Assembly: GCA_013398955.1 (NCBI GenBank)
Contig: VWPU01017647.1
Span: 35,090-99,089 of the forward strand
DNA from: Callaeas wilsoni
Taxonomy: Eukaryota > Chordata > Aves > Passeriformes > Callaeidae
DNA length: 64,000 bases
Direction: 5' to 3'
Of the stretch, positions 24,470-35,100 are shown piece by piece. The position numbers were made by a program, and so were the translations under genes. The notes under the pieces are model-generated. The model had not been told where the DNA came from, did not search any database, and saw only the letters and a program-made list of their open reading frames with translations. The stretch's first letter is position 1. The number at the start of each line of letters is the position of its first letter.

Positions 24470-26754
24470 CCAGCACAGTTGTATGGCCATTCACATTACA
24501 GAATGAGCAACTGTGAGGAGAAGTACTCCTGACATGCTGACTGGAGTATCTGGAGGGGATGTGCTGAATGGCTGCTATCCAGAACAAGAGATTTCAGGAA
24601 GGTTTTGAAGCAGGAACACTAAAAGTTCTGCTTGACAAATCAGCGTGTCACAAAAGGCCACAGAAACGCTTTGAAATGAGATATGACAAGTTAAAACCTA
24701 AAGATGGATCAAAAAAGTACAGAAATGAAAACCTTCTTTCCCTTTGCAAATACCAATCCCCAGTGAATTACAGCTTTTAAAAAAGCAGATACAAATCCAT
24801 CCTGTACTCCTCCCTCCCCATCTTCAACTGCTTGTGAGTCAAGTAGAAAAACCCCTACTTCTGTCACACTCTGGGAGATTTCTGGCATGACACTGCAGAG
24901 TAACCTTGTATGTTAGAGGGACTAAAGGGATTGAAACATCTTTGCATGCTGTCTGTGACTTTCAAACAGACATAAAGAACTTACATTTTATTTGAATATA
25001 CTTCTCCAGGTTAGAGAGGCCCGACGTGCATAATTTTGAGGCTGTCACCAGTAACTTGCTAATTTTAAGAAATTCCCTGCTTATTTAGTCTTTGTGTAAT
25101 ATTTGAAAAAAACACAAACAAAACCAAAAAAAACCCAAACCACAAAACAAACTAACTATTTATTCAAGACAAATGGACCTTTTAGCCTTTTACCTTTCTT
25201 TACCAGAGAGTATTTTGGATGTTTAAACAATATATGCCTCTGGCAAATACATGCCAAGAAGACACTTGAACCCTTCCCAATCTGATTTCAAGCTTGTCAG
25301 CACCAGTATAAAACAAGACAAGCAACCTGACAGAGGATGACCCTGCATCAAGTTGGGCTTGGACAACATCATCTCTGAAGAACTCAGCCAGCCTAGATTT
25401 TCCTAGGATTTTAACACGCATTGGGATGGTCAGGCCCCACTCAATGCAAATACCATGTTGACAAGGTGGTTACGGGACAATATCTGCAGGGGGTTATTGG
25501 CAATTATAGGCATTGGTAATGATGTCCATGGCTGCTATTGGATTTTTAGGCACTATAATCAGCCTCATTATCTACTGAAAACCTGCCATGTGTTCAGCCA
25601 TCAGCTTTCTGCTGGCAGCCCTGGCCTCTTTGACCCTATGCTGTCCTGCAGCTACAGTTGTTGCAGTGAACTGGACCTTTGGGAATCACTGATGCCTAAA
25701 CTCAGCTATACTCTATTGATTATTTGTCTTGGAAGGAGTTGCCATATGGATGATTAGCATGGACCATTTTCTAACCACTGTCTAGGGGCAAAACTAGCTG
25801 AATAACAACTGGGTTTTGAGCTTAACGCTTTCTGTGTTACCGTTGGATGGATGGATGGATGGATGGATGGATGGATGGATGGATGGACGGATGGATGGAT
25901 GGATGGGGAAATGCAAACCAGGGCTCTCCAGGGTGTATTTCCTGCTGGCTGAGCTCATAAAGTCATGCTTGTTGTGTTAGTTTTTCATTCCTTCCAGCAT
26001 CATGCTGCACTCAACATTTGCATCCCAAACACCCTCTATAAGAGCATCCTGAGCACCCACCAATGTTCCCACAGCCTTCACTTCAGCCAAAGGAACAAAC
26101 TTCACCTGATAGGGCTGTAGAAACCTTGTCAAGTGACCACAGGCCTGAACTTCAAAAGAAGAGCCCTTCCTTGTAGCTCCCGCTGTGTTGGATTTTTGCC
26201 CTGCTGGATCCACAGTTACGCTGTGCACGCAACGTGTCCTCAGCATCCAGGAGATGCCTGCAGCATTGCCAGTGCCTGCACTGCCTGGCAGAGTGGGGCT
26301 GGAGAGCAGCTGAATTAGGTCACACCTGCATGTCCTAAACACTCCTTTTCTGCATTTCTCCTTGGTATATTTCTCTCACTCCTCTTGGAGATCACACCGG
26401 TTTTTCCTTGGCTTACCAGACTCTTTACCAGCCCTTACCAGCCTTCCTCTCCTGGGGTTTCCTTATCAGCAGGTCCTACAGTGCCACTGTGGTGGCTCTG
26501 GCCCTTCTTGCTGGAACTGGGGAGCACCTGGTCCTTTGGCCCTGAAGCCAGGGCCATTAGTTCTGTGTGGTGAGGGGGAAGATGAGGAACACCGCTGCCT
26601 TCTGCAGAATATGTAAGCACCAGCCTCCCTTCCACATGTCAGGGATCTGACTCCTCTCTGTCACGCTGATGAATCCTCTACTTATCAGAAGATAATCTTT
26701 TCCCTTCACTTGGACATTCACATTCCAGGGTTTATGTATCTATGAATCCAAGAC
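24470..26754. other. Intergenic just beyond the TGFBRAP1 3' end
   Basis: Includes the GGAT microsatellite and a 121-codon open frame (25,977-26,342, minus) of unknown nature. No recognised repeat besides the microsatellite. Confidence 0.55.
25845..25906 (+). repeat. (GGAT)n tetranucleotide microsatellite
   Basis: About 15 GGAT units with a single interruption (GGAC at 25,885-25,888), likely polymorphic in length. Confidence 0.97.
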
Positions 26755-26775
26755 AAATGTAATTAAAAGATTTTT

Positions 26776-26781
26776 TTTATT
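26776..26781 (-). terminator. Candidate distal TGFBRAP1 poly(A) signal AATAAA
   Basis: AATAAA on the minus strand lies in an AT-rich context, with cleavage expected about 10-30 bases further on (about 26,750-26,766). Beyond that the base composition becomes ordinary intergenic sequence. A Pumilio-type element TGTAAATA (26,793-26,800) lies 11 bases upstream on the gene strand. Confidence 0.5.
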
Positions 26782-26792
26782 AAAAATCAACA

Positions 26793-26800
26793 TATTTACA
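26793..26800 (-). promoter_or_regulatory. Pumilio-type element near the distal poly(A) signal
   Basis: TGTAAATA on the gene strand fits the Pumilio consensus UGUANAUA. It lies 11 bases upstream of the distal AATAAA, a spacing seen in mRNAs under PUF or cytoplasmic polyadenylation control. Chance occurrence in AT-rich DNA is quite possible. Confidence 0.3.
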
Positions 26801-29447
26801 CATTTGTACATTCCACATACTGCTGTGTATGTTCACCAATATAATCACTAAGTCCAAAAGCCTTAACAGTACAGACTTCCATCTGAACAAATTTACTGCA
26901 GGGAAACTTCAATTTTGAAATCAATCATACATTACAGAATGTTATTAACTTTTCGTCTTTTCCCTTAAAAAGTAGCAGCACATTTAATTACCAGTGTTCA
27001 CAAGGCATAAGCCCCAAAGTGTTGTACAGCAAGAGAAAAATTAATTAGCAAATACAGGCAATAGGAAGAGAGCTCACAATGAAAATGTATTAGTTGTTGC
27101 CTGTTATGAACAGCAGGATGTTAATAAAACACTTAGAGCCATGCTGAATAGAGACTGCAGCAAACTAGGAAGAGTTATAAAATAAAAAATTCCTTTTTGA
27201 TCAAACTGTATAAAACAGAATATTTTTAATGTCGTTCAGGATGGGGAGTCCTGCGAAGAACAGATGTTGTTGTAAAGACTCAGCAGTCAGGATAATGCTT
27301 GTGTGTTTAAACATGTAATAAAGTTCTCAGAAAACATACACATACTCCATCCCTACTGCCACCTTTCCACAGCTCACATTAGTAGGGCTTCATGTGGATG
27401 AGTAATAAAGTGACATTTTACTGAAGATAGATGTGCTCTAGAGTGCCCCAGACCTCTCAAGATTTGTGCCCATGTCAGTTAAGTGCTAGAAGAGTGACAT
27501 TAGTCAGCTAACAAAGGCTGGAAAGTTTCTGGAGATTGGGAGCAAGGGGAGCAAAGAGAGAAGTTCTCACTGTAACCTGGACTCCTGCGCACACCTGAGC
27601 CAGCTCAGTACGGGCTGCCTGAACAAGTCAGTTCACAGGTATCTGGTGTGCTCTGTGTAACAAATCCCAAATGCTTATTTTCCCCTGGCTTTGACAATAT
27701 TACAAGAATACTGATCTCAATGTGACAACTTATCTGTTTAAACAAAAGAAATGAAGATGTAACTGAATTCTTTCTCATGAGTATACAGCCATGAATCTTA
27801 TTTTGAGCAGAATGCCAGATCCTGAGCAATTTTTTTAATTAGGATTTTCCTCTTTTTGACTTAAAGAGGGAAAAACTGCATATGATGACATACACACATC
27901 ATAGGTAATTTTTATGTGAGGAAGCATGGAGATATGAAAGTGTAGAAGGTCAAACGAGTGGTTTTTTGTAAGTACTATCAACTGTAGCAGTGGATGGCTA
28001 TAAAAAAGAGCTGCAATATTTCAGTAACTGGAGGTTACGTGTCAGACAAACGCGTCTTGATATCTGCAGAGGCATCAGTGTGAGAGACTAATCTCATTTA
28101 TTATGTCCTGAATCACAGACACAGTGTCACATTAAAAAAACATCTGCACTACTGTTTCGGTTTTCACATATACAAAGTTGGAGGAGACTCATTGGAAAAA
28201 GCGAGAGAGATGAATTACAAATAATTTAGCAACAGCTAAATTAAGGAGAAATATTCTGGAAGAATCTCCACTCTCCAAGGGCAGGTCTAAGACACCACAT
28301 TCCCTAACTGGAGATAAAAAAAATCACACCAAGCTTAAACTCCCAGAAAGCATCTAATTTTCAAACTAGAAGAATGGTCAGAGAAATATTCCTCTTTCTT
28401 GCCTCTCTTCCTTCACATATGCACTCAGCAATTAATAACCAAATCTGGTTCCTTCCCTGCTCACTCCCTCCATGCTGCTGCAGCCATACCAGAACTTACC
28501 ACAGTAGCAAAGCTGGCCCAGGATTTCAGGTACATAAACCAAGAATGATCAAACTGACAGCACCAAAACAAAAGAAGGTTCCCCAGAATGAAGCTCTCTT
28601 ACCCAAGGGGTGTTCAGTTGTCCCACCTCAGGAAATCTGAATGCAGACCTTTCATAAATTTCCTGGTGACAAAGCACAGAACACCACACACCACTCTGAT
28701 GTGGGCTGACACCTTCTCTGGTTGAGAATTATCCCAGTTGCTCACGTGCTGGACACACACAGGAAGAGCATCGCCCACCTGCCACCTCCCTGCTGAGCTC
28801 CTGCTCTGCCTCAGCCTCACACTGGCTTTCTTTGCTTTTTCCTTTAGTTACCGTGGGATTTCCATATTAACTCATTCAAATGAGTTCTAGTATAAAACTT
28901 AACAAAGCAACACGTAACATCATATGAATCCAATATCAATTTTTCCAGTCCACATTTTGGGAGGACTGGGTTTAAAAGAACTAGATGCTCCCAACTTAAA
29001 TATTAATTACACTTTTGATTGCAAAGATGCTAGCTTGCATTATTCTGATTTCTGTATTTGGTCTGTATGTACAATTATTGGTTTTGCTGCATTTTAGCCA
29101 AAGTACATTATCTGCAAAAAGATATTGACTATTAATAAAGAATTGTTTAATCTTTTATTGACATACCTTTTTATGCAACAGCAACTGAGAACTTTCCTGA
29201 GGTCTGGAATGACAGGATCTTTATTCTATTGCAGCAGCAGTTCATCACTATTAAGTGGCTAGAATAACTCTAAATCATGGAGAGGGGTCTTTGTTTTAGT
29301 ACCCCCTTACTAAAGAGAAAAAAAGAGCATACTGAGGATGCTGGCACCAAAAGGAAGTATTTCTTATGAAATGCATGCTAGTGTACACAAAAGGTTTATA
29401 GAGTCTTTGTAAAGATCACTTCCCCTCTTATCAGCAAGTATTTTGAG

Positions 29448-29529
29448 GACAGGGGACTACAAATTTTTCTATACCATTACTGCCAGTTGACAGGGGACTA
29501 CAAATTTTTCTATACCATTACTGCCAGTT
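29448..29529 (+). repeat. Perfect 41-bp tandem duplication
   Basis: The 41-base segment starting GACAGGGGACTAC and ending CTGCCAGTT occurs twice head to tail (29,448-29,488 and 29,489-29,529) without a single difference. It lies in the putative 3' UTR. Confidence 0.97.
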
Positions 29530-29835
29530 GTATACACAATGTTCAAAACCCACGGCTACAAGATGGAGAATCTGCTTATACCAACGCTACAGCAGAATCA
29601 CTCATGTCAGAATTGAGTCAGAAATGCCCACACTTGACTTCTTTAGAAATGCCTCTCACTAAATGTGGCTCACACGTCTTAGTACAAAACACCACAAAAT
29701 TCCTTACTCAGGCTTTTAAAAATAAATAAAATTCAACACAACAGTTATACTTTCCTAATTTCAAAATCAGGAAGGAGAAAGATTCAAAGGTCTTTTGCTT
29801 TAAAGCAAAGTACTCCCCACCTCAAGTACAGCTCT

Positions 29836-30330
29836 GGGACCCACAATACAAGAAAGATGTTGAGCTGTTGAAATGAGTCGAGAGCAAGGCGTCAATGATG
29901 ATCACAGGGCTGGAGCACCTCTCCGATGAACACAGGCTGAGAGAGCTGGGGCTGTTCAGCCTGGAGAGAAGGCTCTGGGAAGACCTTAAAGCACTTTCCA
30001 GAACCTGAAGGGAGCCAGCAAGGGAGCTGGAGAGGGACTTTGTACAGATGCATGTCATGATAGGGCAAACGGGAAGCGCCCTAAGCTGAAGGAGGGTAGG
30101 TTTAGATCAGGTATCAGGAAGAAATTCTTTACTGTGAGGGTAGTGAGCCACAAGCACAAGTTGCTCAGGGAAGCTGTGGACAACCCATCCTTGGAAGTGT
30201 TCAAGGCCAGGTTGGATGAGGCTTTGAAGAACCTGGTCTAGTGGAAGGTGGCCCTGCCTAGGAAGACAGCAGGGGGTTGGAATAGATGACCTTTAGGGTG
30301 CCTTTCACCCCAAACCATTGTATGTTCGTT
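29836..30330 (+). mobile_element. CR1 LINE 3' fragment inside the putative TGFBRAP1 3' UTR
   Basis: About 495 bases of CR1 in forward orientation, antisense to TGFBRAP1: CTGGAGCACCTCTCC, GAGAGAGCTGGGGCTGTTCA, GGAAGAAATTCTTTACTGTG, AGTGTTCAAGGCCAGGTTGG, GGGTTGGAATAGATGACC. It is among the better preserved repeats in the window, suggesting a fairly recent subfamily. Confidence 0.92.
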
Positions 30331-30435
30331 AGAAAGAGATGGGTATACTTTTCCCCTGGATGAGGTCTGGTTGCCCGTTCCTGGAGGCAGCACTGTACAT
30401 AGAAACCAGCTTCCTAAGCTAGCCTTTCTGTACAA

Positions 30436-30558
30436 GGAGACACACTGGACAACACTCTGAGGCACATGGTGTGATTCTCGGGTGTTCTGTGTGGGGCCAC
30501 GAGCTGGACTCGATGATCTTGATGCATCCCTTCCAACTCAGCTTACGCTGTGATTCGA
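30436..30558 (+). mobile_element. Second CR1 3' end fragment (different subfamily)
   Basis: A short CR1 terminus downstream of the previous one: CTGAGGCACATGGTGTGATT, GGGGCCACGAGCTGGACTCG, CATCCCTTCCAACTCAGC. Its tail differs from the neighbouring copy, so it is a separate insertion rather than a continuation. Confidence 0.8.
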
Positions 30559-31150
30559 GAAAGAACCATGCAGACACTCCATTTTGCTGAAAGCCTCCAC
30601 TGATTTGGAATTGTGAAACAGGGAGCAGCCATACCAACTCCACTGCATGCTGGTCAGTAAGCCTGGTATTTATTAGAGCTTTACAGAATTAAAAGAAATG
30701 CTTTCACTTTGCAATAATTAACTTTTATTTAAAGTTGTCATTTTTTTTAACCTCTCTTGGGGGAAGCTGCATCTTTTAAATCAACAGCTTTAAAATGATT
30801 AAATAGCAACGTGAATACATATGAGGGCAGTAAGTAAGGGGTTTGTGTTACTTGAAAAACTTTAGTTTACAGAATATTTAGTAGAATAGAACAAACCCAG
30901 TACCCCTGTAGTGCACTTTTGTAGATTTCTTACAATTTTATCCCTTCTCTCTGTGGTTTTGATTGCACAAAGTCATCCATAAGCACTAAAACCTATTTTT
31001 GTGGAGTTCCAACCAGCCTAAGTTATTTTATAGCAAACACTTAGCACATAATCTGTACACTTATGTATCAACTACATCTCAATCCTCTGAAGAAATGCTA
31101 GAATGATAAGATCAATTTATTCAACTGTATGTACAGCATATTTGCATATT

Positions 31151-31159
31151 AATAAATAA
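31151..31159 (-). promoter_or_regulatory. AU-rich element nonamer in the 3' UTR
   Basis: On the gene strand this reads TTATTTATT inside a longer ATTTATTTATT run, the classical AU-rich instability nonamer. It is relevant only if the transcript passes the proximal poly(A) signal. Confidence 0.35.
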
Positions 31160-31698
31160 ATCAATATTAAAGTCAGGGTCTCTTCCCCCATATAAAAGTG
31201 ACTACAATCTGACCAGACAATCTTTCTATCTTTTTTCTTCCAAGCTCACCTGTGTGATTGAGGCTATTGGTCTCCACTCAGTACATTACAGTAACTGCAG
31301 GAGCAGAAACCTAAACAGAGCACTGCTTAAATTTAAATTCCATATAGCAAGTGGATGGGAGGGAGGTACTAAAAAGTGCATCAAAAGCCAACATTTTGTA
31401 GAGCAAAAAAAAGTGAAGTTCATAATGCGATCCTGGGGAAGAGAATCCAGCCCAAAAGAAGATATGCTGCAGCAAACACTAGAATCAATGCACATTTCTG
31501 TCTTCATAGTAAGCTGCACGACGCCGACCTTGTCCCATCACTCTTCAAGAATTCCAACTCCAAGAGATGCCATCTTCCCCTCCACAAATTTATCAACACC
31601 ACAGTCAGTGCAAAGTGACAATTCTTAAAATAACTGTTTGCCTTCACTGTGTAACATCCGTCCTCACTGTGAAGAAAAGGCTCCTTTCATCTTAAGTG

Positions 31699-31704
31699 TT
31701 TATT
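31699..31704 (-). terminator. Candidate proximal TGFBRAP1 poly(A) signal AATAAA
   Basis: Minus-strand AATAAA about 240 bases after the stop codon. Use of this site would give a short 3' UTR lacking the AU-rich nonamer, the CR1 pieces and the Pumilio-type site. Only the hexamer is seen; use is not shown. Confidence 0.3.
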
Positions 31705-31940
31705 CCTATTCACAGAAAAGCCCATATTTGCACCTCTCCGTGTCTGGTAGTGAATTTTCTTTTCTATCTACATTCATTAGAAATCAAAAAGATAAGTAGC
31801 AGTATTTCATATTTACTGGAAGTCTTCCCATTAACCCAAAAATTAGCTGTCCATCTTGATTTATACTTAAAGTAGCTGCACTTTTTTCTTTCCAGCCCAC
31901 TTTCAATGGGGTACAAAGTCATGGGAACTGTGGGAATATT

Positions 31941-32129
31941 TCAAGTCTGATTGCTGGAGCTGGGAGAGTGATGAGTCACATTGGAATTGAGATGTCTGTT
32001 TGCAGCACAGTGCGTGTGGGCCATACTCCCATTCGGGTATCTTACAAACACAGGCTCGCAGAAAGGATTTTGGCACACCTGACACAGCTTTTTGTCTGAA
32101 AGAAGAATCGGGGCTCCTTTTTGTTTAAC
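31941..32129 (-). CDS. TGFBRAP1: TGFBRAP1 exon 12, coding part: C-terminal zinc-binding module and stop
   Basis: The acceptor is CTCTTTAG|GTTAAA; 62 codons and a TGA stop follow (31941-31943). It encodes SDKKLCQVCQNPFCEPVFVR YPNGSMAHTHC, a Cys/His cluster C-x2-C-x4-C-x13-H-x-H-C that is the C-terminal zinc-binding motif of Vps39/TGFBRAP1 proteins. A polar tail rich in Ser, Asn and His follows. The exon continues into the long 3' UTR. Confidence 0.96.
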   Translation of the reverse strand, partial: VKQKGAPILLSDKKLCQVCQNPFCEPVFVRYPNGSMAHTHCAANRHLNSNVTHHSPSSSNQT

Positions 32130-35100
32130 CTAAAGAGAGGGGAAAAAAATCCAAATGTGAATCTAACAAGAAAGGAAGGGAGCATAATTGCAACTGTACC
32201 AAATGGATAAAACAAAAACAATTTTAAGAATCTGCTGTGAACTCTAAGCAACATTGCCCTAGCTAGGAATAGAAGAAAACTTCACAACTGAATTTACTAT
32301 TAACAAAATCTGCTAACGAGCTTCAATTAATACCCATACTAATGTTTTTAGCAAATTTTGACAGGTGACACTGTAAAAAAATTGAATTGGAAATTTTGAC
32401 ACTCCCTCCTAGTGAAAGAAATGATAACTCACACTTGTTAAAGTTTCTGCAAGAACTTTGTTAATCTGCAAATCCCAGGTTCACTTCATATTCAGCCCAG
32501 AAGCTCACCAAGGTTATTCCTATTTCAAGGCTCCCATTTTCCCTTTTGTTTTACAGAGGAAACATACAATTAATTTTGAATGTAGTAACCATGGCAAAAA
32601 AACTCTAATAAATGCCAAAGACACGAAGACAACTTTGTACTTCAAACTTCTTTTGATTACTGTATATCAAAGGACTCAACTGTAAAGCTGCAAAGTGCTT
32701 TTATTTAAAAACACCTCAGTAACCAACCTTCTCGTGCTTGTAGATTAAGTTTTCAGCTTGTGCTAACCCAAGTGCCACCTGAGTCATTCTTTTTGTGTGA
32801 ATGCTTTGTCTCATTGCTCCAGCCAGGAATGGGGAGAGGAGCTGCACTGACCAGCTGTCAGGCACCACCTGCAGAACTAGACCTGCATCAAATTCCATAG
32901 CATGGTTATTCAAGAGATCCACAGCAGCCATGACAAGTGCACAATCCGAAGTGCCTGGAGTTAAATACACTGACAGCAGCATATGGAAAAGCCTCCGTCT
33001 GTACTGCACGTCTCTGTTCTCAGAGTTCCATACACAGTATTCTTCAGCAGCATGGAAGTCCTTTAACTCATGGACAAGGATATGCAAAGCCTTCTCATGT
33101 TCTTCTAGTTTCCCATATAAAATTGCACTTTCCATATGAAGGTCTGTGCCCTGGATTTTGTCTGTTAAATGAGAAACAAGGCAATATTTGCTCAGTGGAG
33201 TAGACAACTGCTCCCTCTCCCTGTCAGTGCAACTGTAGAGAAGGCAGATGCTTGTAAGTACAGGAATGCTCAGATGTATGGAAGTACACCTCTAACAAAA
33301 GAGAACCACAAAATATGGGACAATGAAATTACTAAATAATAGGTGATAAACCACTGTCACTGACATATTTTATATTCTAGCAGACACTAAACCACTGACA
33401 CCTTTCAAATTCTAGCAGAAACTGCTACCATGTATAATAAACTGTAAGACAAAGCTGCAATATTTTAACCTCTGCTTCTCCTAATATTATAGGAGGTCAC
33501 AGAATAAACTCCATAAAAGACAATAAAAATCAAATAGTACTTCCCTTCAAGAAAAGGACACTACAAACCCTTAATCCAGTTTAAAGCTTAAGTGTCAGCA
33601 ACAGGCAGGTAGAATGGCAAGTTCATCTGGCATTTCAAAACAAAGTAGAAAATCATCTATTTACTGTAAAGGTGATAAAAATTTAGCATAGGCCTACGTA
33701 AAATGCATGGAAATACAATGGTTTTCTCACCAAAATGTTTTGGTTATCAAGGAGAAACACACTAGCTTGCACTGATCTCACTTCTATGTAATGTAAGAAC
33801 TGTCATGTAAGAAATCCTTTATTTTGGAGTCTATGGATATCAAGAAAATGTTCCATTTCGTAACTCTTGCCTTGAAAAATTTGTTTAAAAACTGACTAAA
33901 AGATGAAAAAGAACAAGAGTTTCAATGAGTGTGCTATACTTGTACATTATCTATCCTATAATACTTTGCTGCCTGAAAAGGCAAGGAAACATTAAACTTC
34001 GGTAAATTATTTTAGTTGCTACTCAGCAATTTTTATTTCCACATACACTGGATTTTTTTCCACTGAATTTCAAAAAATCATTTCACATCTTTCAGTTCAA
34101 CAACAAGTCACTTTCCTTTAATCCACTATTCCATCATTCTTCAGCCATAATCCTCCATACTAGAGAAGATTTAAACACTTGGCTTGCTTAATTGCACTGT
34201 ATGTTTGCATTCCAGTGGATGAAACATTAAAAATTACCCATTATAAGCACTGACCAAGGAAAATATTTAGCTCAACTGTTGTTTGCCTTATACAAACAGT
34301 AACATGTATGTTGCACTTTTCACTTAAAAAGATGCTCATATTTTTATTTAACATGAAGCCCAGAGTGAGTTTCAGGGTTATGGACAACAAAGAAGCCCTT
34401 CGCAATTAGATTCCTCCAAGTTTCACTTCCATTCACTAGAAACAGGCTGCTTAAAAAATAAACTTTTAGGTCTCTCATATGCAAAAGGTTGTCACAAGTT
34501 ACATGCTCATCATTAAAAAGAAGGTGACTATTAAGAAAATTGTATGCAGATATTTGTTCTGGCCAATTGGTGTTCTGTCTCTGGTGGACTGGCAAACATA
34601 CCATTGGAGCTATGGAGACCAAGGACAACACCAACAGATATGCTTTCTAAATTAACCTGTGTCTCTGAGAAATACAGCATCTCAAATAAACACATGGAGA
34701 AATCTTAGGTCTTTCAGTTTTCTATCCTTGCAAGGACTATTATTTTGTGCCCATCTGGAAATGACACACAGCATTTATAACAGATAACATGCAACCTACC
34801 CAAAATAAAGCGAATTCTATAAAGATCAGATTTCTGAAGCAGACTGCGAAGTTTCAACAGCAGTTCAGTTGTTTCTGCACAGTTATCTGTGGTCACAGAT
34901 TTTAGCTGAAGTATTGCCTCCAAGTACAAGACAGCTAGATGAGTATGGTACTTTTCTTTCTACAGATGAAGAGAACAATGTTAGCTCAGTTTACAAATCT
35001 CTTGGCCCCAGCAATAACAGTGATCAATATTTACCTAATTACATAGAAATGTGTTTTAAGTTATTCGATTTGAATTAATCACAAAGTTTTTTGTTCATAC

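Larger units (their letters stand above)
26755..31940 (-). other. TGFBRAP1: Putative long 3' UTR of TGFBRAP1 (about 5.2 kb)
   Basis: Sequence on the gene strand between the stop codon and a well-formed distal poly(A) signal at 26,776-26,781. It is AT-rich, carries no recognisable coding exon, and holds several earlier AATAAA hexamers (31,699-31,704; 31,116-31,121; others near 30.7 kb), so shorter isoforms ending a few hundred bases after the stop are possible. It contains an AU-rich nonamer, two CR1 fragments in the opposite orientation, and a 41-bp tandem duplication. That the transcript really runs this far is inference; RNA evidence would settle it. Confidence 0.5.

Noticed and set aside
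25977..26342. 121-codon minus-strand frame
   Set aside because: It looks protein-like in places but matches no family I know, and no flanking exon or start context supports it.
32716..33207. Single long frame taken as one exon starting at a Met at 33,207
   Set aside because: The first residues come from intron sequence. Family comparison and the ATTTAACAG acceptor place the exon start at 33,161.
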